Shown: piece by piece, positions 1 through 6,142 of the stretch
Position numbering within the stretch: the first letter of the stretch is position 1
Layout of the letters: every line of letters starts with the position of its first letter
Source of the DNA: Solirubrobacteraceae bacterium
GTDB lineage: Bacteria; Actinomycetota; Thermoleophilia; Solirubrobacterales; Solirubrobacteraceae
Assembly (NCBI GenBank): GCA_025455895.1
Contig: JALOLQ010000086.1
Span: forward strand, 1 to 6,668
Reading direction: 5' to 3'
Length of the DNA: 6,668 nucleotides
The notes under the pieces: generated by a model
What the model saw: the letters and a program-made list of their open reading frames with translations, nothing else
Databases searched by the model: none
Told to the model about the DNA's origin: nothing
Program-made: the position numbers and the translations under genes

Positions 1-420
1 GCGCGCTTCGAGGCGGGGACGCCCCCGATCGCCGAGGTGATCGGCCTCGCCGCCGCCGTCGACTTCCTCGACGGGCTCGGGATGGCCCGCGTGCGCGCAC
101 ACGAGCAGGAGGTCACCGGCTATGCGCTCGAGCGGCTCGCCGAGGTCCCGGGCCTGACCGTCCACGGCCCGCCGGAGGCGGCCGGGCGCGGCGGTCTCGT
201 GAGCTTCACGCTCGACGCCGCCCACCCGCACGACATCGCCGAGATCCTCGGGCGCGACGGCGTCTGCGTGCGCGCGGGCCACCACTGCGCGCAGCCGCTG
301 ATGCAGTGGCTCGGCGTCGGCGCGACCTCGCGCGCGTCGTTCGCCGTGCACACGAGCCATGAGGACGTCGACCGGCTGCTCGCCGGCCTGCACCGCGTCC
401 TCGAGATCTTCGGGGACTGA
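1..420 (+). CDS. sufS: SufS cysteine desulfurase, C-terminal part (5' truncated by window)
   Basis: PLP-dependent group II cysteine desulfurase that removes sulfur from L-cysteine and carries it as a persulfide for Fe-S cluster assembly in the cytoplasm. The open frame enters the window at base 1, so the true start lies upstream; the internal GTG at 37 is not a start because family sequence (RFEAGTPPIAEVIGLA) runs through it. 139 residues are visible, about one third of the usual length of just over 400. The active-site motif RAGHHCAQPLM is intact, with the persulfide cysteine at visible residue 96 (bases 286-288). Arg111, 15 residues later in SRASF, matches the substrate-carboxylate arginine of E. 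coli SufS (Cys364 and Arg379). The C-terminal helix HEDVDRLLAGL is typical. sufU follows after 18 bases, so the two are probably co-transcribed. Nothing looks broken in the visible part. Confidence 0.95.
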   Translation, partial: ARFEAGTPPIAEVIGLAAAVDFLDGLGMARVRAHEQEVTGYALERLAEVPGLTVHGPPEAAGRGGLVSFTLDAAHPHDIAEILGRDGVCVRAGHHCAQPLMQWLGVGATSRASFAVHTSHEDVDRLLAGLHRVLEIFGD

Positions 421-438
421 CGGGTACCCTCGATCCCG

Positions 439-873
439 ATGGACGACGCGCTCTACCGCGAGGAGATCCTCGAGCACTACAAGCGCCCCCACCACTGGGG
501 GCCGATGGAGTCGCCCGACCTCGAGTTCCAGGACACGAACCCGCTCTGCGGCGACGAGCTGAAGGTCATGCTGCGCGTCTCGGACGACGGCCGCGTCGCG
601 GACGTGCGCTTCGACGGCCACGGCTGCGCGATCAGCCAGGCCGCCGCCTCGATGATCTCCGACGAGGTGATCGGGATGTCGGTCGACGACCTCGCGCGGA
701 TGGACCGCGAGGCGATCCTCGACCTGCTCGGGATCGAGATCTCCGCCACGCGGATGAAGTGCGCGCTGCTCTCGCTGAAGGTCCTCAAGAGCGCCGCGAT
801 CGGCGGCGTCGCGGACTGGGAGCCGGCGACGCCGGACTCCGGGCCCGCGGGCGCGCGCCCCGACGCGATCTAG
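439..873 (+). CDS. sufU: SufU, zinc-dependent sulfur-transfer/scaffold protein
   Basis: Partner of SufS that accepts the persulfide sulfur and passes it to the SufBCD scaffold. The 144-residue product starts MDDALYREEILEHY, a standard SufU/IscU N-terminus. The four metal-site residues seen in B. subtilis SufU (Cys41, Asp43, Cys66, Cys128) are all present, as Cys37 and Asp39 (in PLCGDEL), Cys63 (in GHGCAIS) and Cys108 (in TRMKCALL). The spacing from Cys63 to Cys108 is 45 residues, nearer to IscU (43) than to B. subtilis SufU (62), so the SufU-type insertion loop is missing. The IscU chaperone motif LPPVK is also absent, and the position before the last Cys is Lys, not the His of IscU. The last 20 or so residues form a Pro/Ala/Gly-rich tail. 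The 18-base gap after sufS has no clear Shine-Dalgarno sequence. Adjacency to sufS supports SufU over IscU. Confidence 0.93.
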   Translation: MDDALYREEILEHYKRPHHWGPMESPDLEFQDTNPLCGDELKVMLRVSDDGRVADVRFDGHGCAISQAAASMISDEVIGMSVDDLARMDREAILDLLGIEISATRMKCALLSLKVLKSAAIGGVADWEPATPDSGPAGARPDAI

Positions 874-918
874 CGTCCGGCGCCGCTCCCCGCGCCGGTC
901 CCGCCACCCGGCGCAGCC

Positions 919-940
919 CATCCGTCCGCCTGGACGGATG
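919..940. promoter_or_regulatory. Perfect 9-bp inverted repeat, possible operator or hairpin
   Basis: Arms CATCCGTCC (919-927) and GGACGGATG (932-940) are perfectly complementary around a 4-base loop, GCCT. The repeat lies 46 bases after the sufU stop and 133 bases before the TasA-like start. No T-run follows, so a classical intrinsic terminator is unlikely. It could be a regulator binding site or an RNA stem-loop. Confidence 0.4.
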
Positions 941-1060
941 TCCGATGCCCGCCCTTCGCGCGCGCGCCGATCCGGGCGACACCACGCGGCCGCCCCGGAA
1001 CCGATCCGGGGCGCCTCCCGGGCCGACCCGGGAGGTGGGGGTCCCGCCGCGGGTGACCCC

Positions 1061-1065
1061 GGAGG
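1061..1065 (+). promoter_or_regulatory. Ribosome binding site that fixes the TasA-like start
   Basis: GGAGG sits 7 bases before the GTG at 1073. It decides for that start over the in-frame ATG at 938, which would add 45 Arg/Pro/Gly-rich residues ahead of the signal peptide and has no such site. Confidence 0.8.
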
Positions 1066-1072
1066 TTCTCCA

Positions 1073-1648
1073 GTGTCGTCCCGTCTCTCCGCTCTCGCCG
1101 GCCGGCCGCGCCAGACGCTCGCCGCCCTCGCCGTGGCGCTCGCCGCCGTCGGCGTCGCCGTCGGCTCCGGCGCGAACTTCACCGCGAACGTCGCGACCGT
1201 CAACAACACCTTCAGCTCCGGCACGCTCACGCTGGCCGGGCCGACCGCCGCGATCCTCGGCGCCGACAACATGAAGCCGGGCAACACCCGCACCGGCCTG
1301 GCGGACATCGAGAACAGCGGCAGCGTGGCCGGCAAGATCTCGGTGACGCCCAAGGACCCGACCGGCAGCCTCGCCCTGCTCGGCGAGCTGAACCTCGTGA
1401 TCCAGGACTGCGGCGCCTTCGCCGGCACCACCGCCCCGTCCTGCGACCTCGGCGACCCGGCCGTCTACACCGGTCCGGTCTACGACACGAGCCCGGCGAC
1501 GATCGAGCTCGGCGAGTACCAGCCGGCCGAGAAGCACCGCTACAAGTTCACCGTCTCGATGCCCAGCACGAGCGACAACACGTTCCAGGGCCTGAGCGGG
1601 ACGCTCACGTTCGGCTGGAACGCCGTCACCGACCCGAACACCCCGTAG
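1073..1648 (+). CDS. Secreted TasA/camelysin-like protein with SipW-cognate signal peptide
   Basis: A 191-residue exported protein, likely a structural subunit of an extracellular fibre or surface layer by analogy with TasA/CalY. The GTG start is chosen from the GGAGG site 7 bases upstream. The N-terminus has basic residues (Arg4, Arg11, Arg13), a hydrophobic core at about 15-31, then GSGANFTA (31-38) and NNTFSSGTLTL (44-54). This is the bipartite signature of SipW-processed precursors, with cleavage expected near residue 34. The mature part has camelysin/TasA-like anchors: a PG at 69-70, NSG at 81-83, LVIQD at 108-112, NTFQG at 169-173 and FGW at 180-182. Cys113 and Cys124 are the only cysteines and probably form a disulfide after export. 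The dedicated peptidase is encoded just downstream, separated by a strong stem-loop. The fold assignment rests on pattern only; fibre formation is an inference. Confidence 0.85.
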   Translation: MSSRLSALAGRPRQTLAALAVALAAVGVAVGSGANFTANVATVNNTFSSGTLTLAGPTAAILGADNMKPGNTRTGLADIENSGSVAGKISVTPKDPTGSLALLGELNLVIQDCGAFAGTTAPSCDLGDPAVYTGPVYDTSPATIELGEYQPAEKHRYKFTVSMPSTSDNTFQGLSGTLTFGWNAVTDPNTP

Positions 1649-1671
1649 GGAACGGGAACCTCCGACCCGCT

Positions 1672-1704
1672 CGGCGCGGGCCTCCACGGCGGAGGCCCGC
1701 GCCG
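1672..1704 (+). terminator. 14-bp stem-loop between TasA-like gene and sipW, terminator or attenuator
   Basis: Bases 1672-1685 pair perfectly with 1691-1704 around the 5-base loop ACGGC, and almost every pair is G-C. The stem begins 23 bases after the TasA-like stop and ends 15 bases before the sipW start. The bases after it (ACCCCCTTCC) are pyrimidine-rich but hold only two T's, so termination may be partial, as is common in high-GC Actinobacteria. Partial read-through or 3'-end protection would give more subunit mRNA than peptidase mRNA. The only GGAGG near the sipW start (1691-1695) lies inside the right arm. Confidence 0.65.
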
Positions 1705-1719
1705 GACCCCCTTCCGGCC

Positions 1720-2316
1720 ATGAGCGCCGCCCCCGTTCCGGTCACCATCCCCGCCCCGCCGCGGTCGCGCCACAGCGCCCGCGGCGCGCTCGCGTGGGCG
1801 GCGACCGGCCTGGCGCTCGTGCTCGGCGCCGTGATGTTCGTGCCGGCGATCCTCGGCTACGAGCGCTACGTCATCACCGGCGGCTCGATGACCGGGACCT
1901 ACGACCGCGGCTCGGTGCTGTTCGCCGAGGCGGTCCCGCCCGCCGACCTGCGCGTCGGCGACGTCATCACCTACGACCCGCCCAACGGCGGGCCCGGCGG
2001 CCTCGTGACCCACCGGATCGCCACGATCGAGGAGCGTGACGGCCGCCGCGTGTACCGCACGAAGGGTGACGCGAACGCCGCCGCCGACCCGTGGGAGTTC
2101 ACGCTCCCGGACCCGCTCCAGGCGCGAGCGGTGTTCGCCGTGCCGTACGTGGGCCACCTGATCGGCGCGCTCAGCGACCGGGGCACCCGGATGCTCGTGA
2201 TCGGCCTGCCGGCGCTGCTCGTCGCCCTCGGCGTCCTCGCCGCGCTGTGGCGCGACGCGGGCCGCGAGGCCCGGAGCCGGCCGGACCGCCGCGAGCCGGA
2301 GGTGGCGACGCCGTGA
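1720..2316 (+). CDS. sipW: SipW-type signal peptidase I (S26B, archaeal/ER type)
   Basis: Membrane serine protease that removes signal peptides, here probably from the neighbouring TasA-like and Ig-repeat proteins. The protein has 198 residues. A proline-rich cytoplasmic start is followed by a transmembrane segment (about 22-46), an extracellular catalytic domain, a second transmembrane segment (about 157-177) and an Arg-rich cytoplasmic tail. Catalytic residues follow the Ser-His-Asp pattern of SipW and eukaryotic signal peptidases, not the Ser-Lys dyad of LepB: Ser56 in GGSMTGTY, His98 in LVTHRI, and Asp117 in TKGDAN (Asp123 is also conserved-looking). The ATG at 1720 gives a complete N-terminal membrane segment but has no usable Shine-Dalgarno sequence. 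The stem-loop at 1672-1704 sits just ahead. Its stop codon overlaps the GTG of the Ig-repeat gene, implying coupled expression of enzyme and substrate. Confidence 0.92.
   Translation: MSAAPVPVTIPAPPRSRHSARGALAWAATGLALVLGAVMFVPAILGYERYVITGGSMTGTYDRGSVLFAEAVPPADLRVGDVITYDPPNGGPGGLVTHRIATIEERDGRRVYRTKGDANAAADPWEFTLPDPLQARAVFAVPYVGHLIGALSDRGTRMLVIGLPALLVALGVLAALWRDAGREARSRPDRREPEVATP
2298..2302 (+). promoter_or_regulatory. Ribosome binding site inside the end of sipW that fixes the Ig-repeat gene start
   Basis: GGAGG lies 10 bases before the GTG at 2313. It selects that start over the longer in-frame version from 2091, whose extra 74 residues would be an Arg/Pro-rich shadow of sipW and would bury the signal peptide. 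Confidence 0.75.
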
Positions 2317-5117
2317 GGCGCCCGCCCGTTCCGCGCCGCGTGCTCGCCGCGCTCGCGCTGCTCGTCCTCGCGGCCGCCGGCGTCACGACGTCCGGGGCCA
2401 CCTTCACGGCCGGCACCTCGCACACCGAGACCTTCAGCTCCGGCGACTGGACCGCCCCGGTCATCACGCTCACCGCGCCCGCCGACGGCGCGTGGGTCGC
2501 CACCGCGACCCCGGCGCTCTCCGGCGTGGCCGGGATCCTCGCGGGCGACGCGGCGACCGTCAGCGTCGACCTCTACGCCGGGACGAGCGCCGGCGGCACG
2601 CCGGACCGCGTGCTCGTCGCCGCGCGCGACGGCTCCACCGGCGCCTGGAGCGTCACCCCGACATCGCTGCCCGACGGCCCCTGGACCGCCGTCGCCCGCC
2701 AGGACGACGCCGGCGGCAACACCGGCAGCAGCACGCCCGCCACCTTCCGCGTGGACACCGCCGCGCCCGCACCGGCGATCACCGCACCGGCCGCGGGCGC
2801 CCGCGTCAACGGCACGCCGACGATCAGCGGCACGGCCGGTGACGCGCCCGGCGACGCGGGCACGCTGACCGTCCGGCTGTACGCCGGCGCCGCCGCGACC
2901 GGCACCCCCGTGCGCACGCTCACCGCGACGCGCACCGGGACGTCGTGGAGCATCGCGGTCAGCCCGGGCCTCCCGAGCGGCACCTACACGGCCACCGCCG
3001 CGCAGGCGGACCTCGCCGGGAACGCGGGAACGTCCGCCCCGCGCACGTTCACCGTGGACGCGACGGCGCCCACCGGCCTGCGGATCACGGCGCCCGCGTC
3101 CGGCGCGACGCTCACGACGCCGAACCCGGTGATCAGCGGGCGCGCGGGCACCGCGACCGGCGATTCGGCCACCGTGACGGTGAACCTCTACGCGGGCGCG
3201 ACCCCCACGGGCACCCCGGTGCGCACGCTCACCGCGACGCGCGCAGGCCGCAACTGGAGCCTCAGCGTCACGCCCGGGCTGCCCGACGGTCAGTACACGG
3301 CCCAGGCCACGCAGGCCGACGACGTCGGCAACCTCGCGACCTCGGCCGCCCGCAGCTTCCGGATCGACACCGCCGCGCCCGTCCTGGCGATCGCCGTGCC
3401 CGCGGCCGGCGCCCGCGTCGGCGCCGCGCCGGTGATCTCCGGCACGGCCGGGATCGCCACGGGCGACTCGGCGACGGTGACCGTGCGCGTCTACGCGGGC
3501 CCGGCCGCGAGCGGCTCGCCGGTCCGCACCCAGACCGCCACCCGCAACGCGACGACCGGTGCGTGGTCGCTCACGCTCACGCCGGCCCTCGCGGACGGCA
3601 CGTACACCGCGCAGGCCGCCCAGAGCGACGCCGGCGGCAACGCCGGCCTCTCCGCCGCGCGCACGTTCACCGCCGACGGGACGCCGCCGGCCGGCCTGGC
3701 GATCAGCGCCCCCGTCGCGGGCGCCACCGTGGGACCGGCGCCGCTCATCTCCGGCGCGGCCGGCGACGCGACCGGTGACTCGGCCACCGTCACCGTCCGC
3801 CTCTACGCCGGCGCGAGTGCGACCGGTACGCCGGTCCGCACCCTCACCGCGACGCGCACCGGCCAGCCGTGGGCGACCGCCCCGGTGAGCCCGGTGCTCG
3901 CGAGCGGCACCTACACCGCGACCGCCACCCAGGCCGACGACGCCGGCAACAGCGCGACCTCGGCGCCCATCACCTTCACCGTCGACGCCACCCCGCCGGC
4001 CGGGCTCACGATCACCGCGCCCGCCGCGAACGCCGTCGTCGCGACCGCGCTGCCGACGTTCTCCGGCGCCGCCGGCAACGCGGCCGGCGATCAGGCCACC
4101 GTCACGCTCGACGTCTACGCGGGCGCGTCGGCCACCGGCACGCCGGTGCGCCAGTTCCCGACCACGCGGACCGCCGCCGCCTGGACGCTCACGCCCGCGC
4201 CGGGCGGTGCGCTGCCCGACGGCCAGTACACCGCACGGCTGCGCCAGTCGGACGCCGTCGGCAACGTCGGCACGAGTGCCCCCGTCAGCTTCCGGGTCGA
4301 CACGACCGCGCCGGTCGTGACGATCGCCGCGCCGGCGGACGGCGCACGGACCGTCGCCCGCCCGCCGATCAGCGGCGGCGCCGGGATCCTGCTCGGCGAC
4401 CAGGCGACGGTGACCGTCGAGATCTGGGCCGGCACGACCCCCGCGGGTGCTCCCGTCCAGACCCTCTCGGCGACCCGCAGCGCCACCACCGGCGCCTGGT
4501 CGGTCACGCCGGCCACCCTGCCCGACGGCACCTACGCGATCCGCGCCCGTCAGGCCGACAGCGCCGGCAACACCGGGACCTCCGCGGTCGTCGTCGTCAC
4601 CGCCGACGGCACGCCGCCCGTCGCCCAGGCGATCGCCGCCGCGAACGCCGGGACCCCGGGGACGCTGGCCGGCCGGCTCGACGCCGGCGACCGGCTGACG
4701 CTCAGCTACAGCGAGGCGCTCCGGCCGAGCTCGATCCTCGCGGGCTGGGACGGCACCGCGACGGCGATGCGCGCGCGGTTCTTCGCCGGCGGCGCCAGCG
4801 ACCGCCTCGCGCTGCTGAACGACGGCCTCACCGCGGCGCTCGGGCTCGCCACCGGCGGCCCGGGCAGCGGCGGCATCAACCTGCGCGGGGACTACGTCAG
4901 CGGGCAGGTGACGTTCGCCGCCACGATGACCCTCAGCCCCGACGGGCGGACCGTGACGGTCGTGCTCGGCGCGCCCGACGCGCCCGGCTCGATCCGTGCC
5001 GCCGCGGTCGCGCCGCGCGACATGCGCTGGTCGGTCAGCACCGCCGCGCGCGACCTCGCGGGCAACGCCGTGACGGGCGCGACCGTCACCGAATCCGACG
5101 GGGACCGGGACTTCTGA
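2313..5117 (+). CDS. Secreted protein of seven tandem Ig-like repeats with SipW-cognate signal
   Basis: A 934-residue exported protein, probably a surface adhesin or matrix component. The GTG start overlaps the sipW stop (GTGA). Residues 1-9 are basic and 10-24 hydrophobic. GATFTA (28-33) and TFSSG (40-44) then repeat the SipW-type signature of the TasA-like protein, so SipW is the likely processing enzyme. Seven repeats of 101-105 residues span residues 47-765. Each opens with an xPP/xAP then an I-x-A-P-A-x-G-A-like strand, contains GDxATVTVxLYAG and G(T)YTAxAxQxDxAGN, and ends in F-x-V-D. This is the bacterial Ig-like (Big) pattern of large adhesins, where Asp residues can bind calcium. Residues 766-934 form a different C-terminal module ending in ESDGDRDF. 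No LPxTG, C-terminal membrane segment or surface-layer domain is seen, so the anchoring mode is unclear. I see no lysine and no cysteine in the whole protein. The ligand is unknown. Confidence 0.9.
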   Translation: MRRPPVPRRVLAALALLVLAAAGVTTSGATFTAGTSHTETFSSGDWTAPVITLTAPADGAWVATATPALSGVAGILAGDAATVSVDLYAGTSAGGTPDRVLVAARDGSTGAWSVTPTSLPDGPWTAVARQDDAGGNTGSSTPATFRVDTAAPAPAITAPAAGARVNGTPTISGTAGDAPGDAGTLTVRLYAGAAATGTPVRTLTATRTGTSWSIAVSPGLPSGTYTATAAQADLAGNAGTSAPRTFTVDATAPTGLRITAPASGATLTTPNPVISGRAGTATGDSATVTVNLYAGATPTGTPVRTLTATRAGRNWSLSVTPGLPDGQYTAQATQADDVGNLATSAARSFRIDTAAPVLAIAVPAAGARVGAAPVISGTAGIATGDSATVTVRVYAGPAASGSPVRTQTATRNATTGAWSLTLTPALADGTYTAQAAQSDAGGNAGLSAARTFTADGTPPAGLAISAPVAGATVGPAPLISGAAGDATGDSATVTVRLYAGASATGTPVRTLTATRTGQPWATAPVSPVLASGTYTATATQADDAGNSATSAPITFTVDATPPAGLTITAPAANAVVATALPTFSGAAGNAAGDQATVTLDVYAGASATGTPVRQFPTTRTAAAWTLTPAPGGALPDGQYTARLRQSDAVGNVGTSAPVSFRVDTTAPVVTIAAPADGARTVARPPISGGAGILLGDQATVTVEIWAGTTPAGAPVQTLSATRSATTGAWSVTPATLPDGTYAIRARQADSAGNTGTSAVVVVTADGTPPVAQAIAAANAGTPGTLAGRLDAGDRLTLSYSEALRPSSILAGWDGTATAMRARFFAGGASDRLALLNDGLTAALGLATGGPGSGGINLRGDYVSGQVTFAATMTLSPDGRTVTVVLGAPDAPGSIRAAAVAPRDMRWSVSTAARDLAGNAVTGATVTESDGDRDF
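2451..4607 (+). repeat. Seven tandem Ig-domain coding repeats of 303-315 bp
   Basis: Unit boundaries placed at the F-x-V-D/linker junction are: 2451-2756, 2757-3059, 3060-3368, 3369-3677, 3678-3986, 3987-4301 and 4302-4607. Units 2, 3 and 5 are most alike; for example GTPVRTLTATR appears unchanged in all three, and units 2 and 3 share a nearly identical 33-base stretch at about 2901 and 3210. Units 1 and 7 are the most divergent, which fits expansion from the middle by unequal recombination. Unit 6 is longest because of a small PGG insertion near its third quarter. Confidence 0.9.
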
Positions 5118-6142
5118 TGCGCGCGCTCGCCGTCACCGCGCGCCTCGCCGGGACCGCCTGCGTCCTCGTGCTCGCGCTGCTCACCGCTGCGTGGGCCGCG
5201 ACCGGGCGGCTCCCGCTCGCCGGCGAGCGCGAGCCGGCGATGCCGCGGGTCGGCTCGAGCGACCTGCGCGGGCCGCTCGTGCGCGCCTCGGCCTCGCAGA
5301 CGCTCTTCCAGGTGACGAACCTCCAGCCCGGCACCGCGCGGATCGCCCAGATCACGATCGCCAACACCGGCACGACCCGCGGCGTGATCACCTTCAGTCC
5401 CGCCGGCCTGACCGACCTGCCCGCCGGCGCGCCCGAGCCCCTCTCACGGGTGCTCGATGTCGTCCTCCAGGACGCGACGAACCGCTTCGCGCCCGCCACG
5501 CTCTGGAGCGGCGCGCTCGAGGACCTCGGGCCGGTCGTGCTCGGGACCTTCGATCCCGGCCAGGCGCGGACCTATCGCTTCACCGTGCGCTACCCGACCG
5601 GGCGCCCGAACGCCGCCGACGACGCCCAGCAGGGCGCGAGCACGTCGGTCGTCTTCAACTGGGACGGCAGCTTCGAGGACACGCCGCCCGCCGCCGCGCC
5701 GGCGCCCGCGGCCCCGGTGCCCGTCGCGCCGCGCAGCACGGCCCCGCCGGCCCCCACGGCACCCGCCGGCAGGCCGCGCCCCGTGGCGCCGGCGCAGCCC
5801 GCGGCGCGGCTGCGCGTCACCTGGCTGTCCGGGCGCGAGCGGCGCCGCGGCGTGCGCGTGCGGGTGAGCTGCCCGGCGGCGTGCGCGGGCACGCTGCACG
5901 GCACCGTGCGGATCGGGTCGGCCACGGCGCGCCTGCGTCCGCGGCGGATCGCCCAGCGCGCGGGCACGACGCGCACCTGGGTGCTGCGGCTCGCCCCGGC
6001 CCCGGCGGCGCGCGCCGCCCGCGCGTACCGCACCGGGGGCCGCGCCACCGCGCGGGTGACCCTCCGCGTGCGCGGGGCCCGCCCCGTGAGCGAGCAGGCC
6101 GTGCTGCGCCGCCCCACCTTCGGCGGCACGATGGCGCCCTGA
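5117..6142 (+). CDS. Secreted TasA-like protein with Pro/Ala linker and Arg-rich C-terminal domain
   Basis: A 341-residue exported protein of unknown exact role. The ATG overlaps the Ig-repeat stop (TGATG), so translation is probably coupled; there is no strong ribosome site. Residues 10-28 form a hydrophobic signal segment ending in AWAA. It lacks the GAxFTA/TFSSG signature of the other two exported proteins, so ordinary signal peptidase may process it. Residues about 60-186 resemble the TasA-like protein upstream: LQPG (69-72), ANTG (82-85), VVLQD, an LG-x-FxPGQARTYRFTV stretch, AQQG, and FNW at 180-182. A Pro/Ala linker (189-230) follows, then a basic domain (231-341) with Cys252 and Cys256 in SCPAAC. 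That domain has about 26 Arg and only two acidic residues, suggesting contact with a polyanion such as wall polymer, extracellular DNA or an acidic partner protein. I associate small CPAAC domains with Thermoleophilia exported proteins. No lysine is seen. Confidence 0.85.
   Translation: MRALAVTARLAGTACVLVLALLTAAWAATGRLPLAGEREPAMPRVGSSDLRGPLVRASASQTLFQVTNLQPGTARIAQITIANTGTTRGVITFSPAGLTDLPAGAPEPLSRVLDVVLQDATNRFAPATLWSGALEDLGPVVLGTFDPGQARTYRFTVRYPTGRPNAADDAQQGASTSVVFNWDGSFEDTPPAAAPAPAAPVPVAPRSTAPPAPTAPAGRPRPVAPAQPAARLRVTWLSGRERRRGVRVRVSCPAACAGTLHGTVRIGSATARLRPRRIAQRAGTTRTWVLRLAPAPAARAARAYRTGGRATARVTLRVRGARPVSEQAVLRRPTFGGTMAP

Larger units (their letters stand above)
874..1072 (+). promoter_or_regulatory. 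Hairpin-rich gap and 5' leader between sufU and the TasA-like gene
   Basis: This 199-bp stretch has no convincing gene. It contains no TA dinucleotide on either strand, so it cannot hold a TANNNT -10 box. It holds four potential stem-loops: 919-940 (listed separately), 991-998 with 1006-1013 (8 bp, 7-base loop), 1014-1022 with 1027-1035 (9 bp, 4-base loop), and 1038-1043 with 1055-1060 (6 bp around a GC-rich interior). The last stem ends directly against the GGAGG ribosome site of the next gene. It may be a read-through leader, a terminator region for sufU without a U-tract, or a structured regulatory leader. It matches no riboswitch class I recognise. Confidence 0.45.

Noticed and set aside
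997..1001. GGAAC as an ECF-sigma -35 element
   Set aside because: No CGTT or CGTC -10 element lies 15-17 bases downstream, and the motif is part of a hairpin loop.
938..1072. N-terminal extension of the TasA-like gene to the ATG at 938
   Set aside because: The added 45 residues are Arg/Pro/Gly-rich, have no ribosome site and would displace the signal peptide; GGAGG before 1073 is decisive.
785..1687. Long reverse-strand open frame opposite the sufU end and the TasA-like gene
   Set aside because: It is Arg/Gly/Ala low-complexity sequence with no domain, and it overlaps a gene with a good ribosome site, signal peptide and family motifs. Long antisense frames are expected at this GC content.
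2091..2312. Upstream extension of the Ig-repeat frame into sipW
   Set aside because: The extra 74 residues are an out-of-frame shadow of sipW; the GTG at 2313 has a ribosome site and begins a proper signal peptide.
3869..5116. Extension of the second TasA-like frame far into the Ig-repeat gene
   Set aside because: The upstream part is Arg/His low complexity and is a shadow of the repeats; a real signal peptide begins at 5117.
5150..5170. Possible lipobox around Cys15 of the second TasA-like protein
   Set aside because: The residues before the cysteine (G-T-A) do not fit a lipobox, and the hydrophobic segment continues after it.
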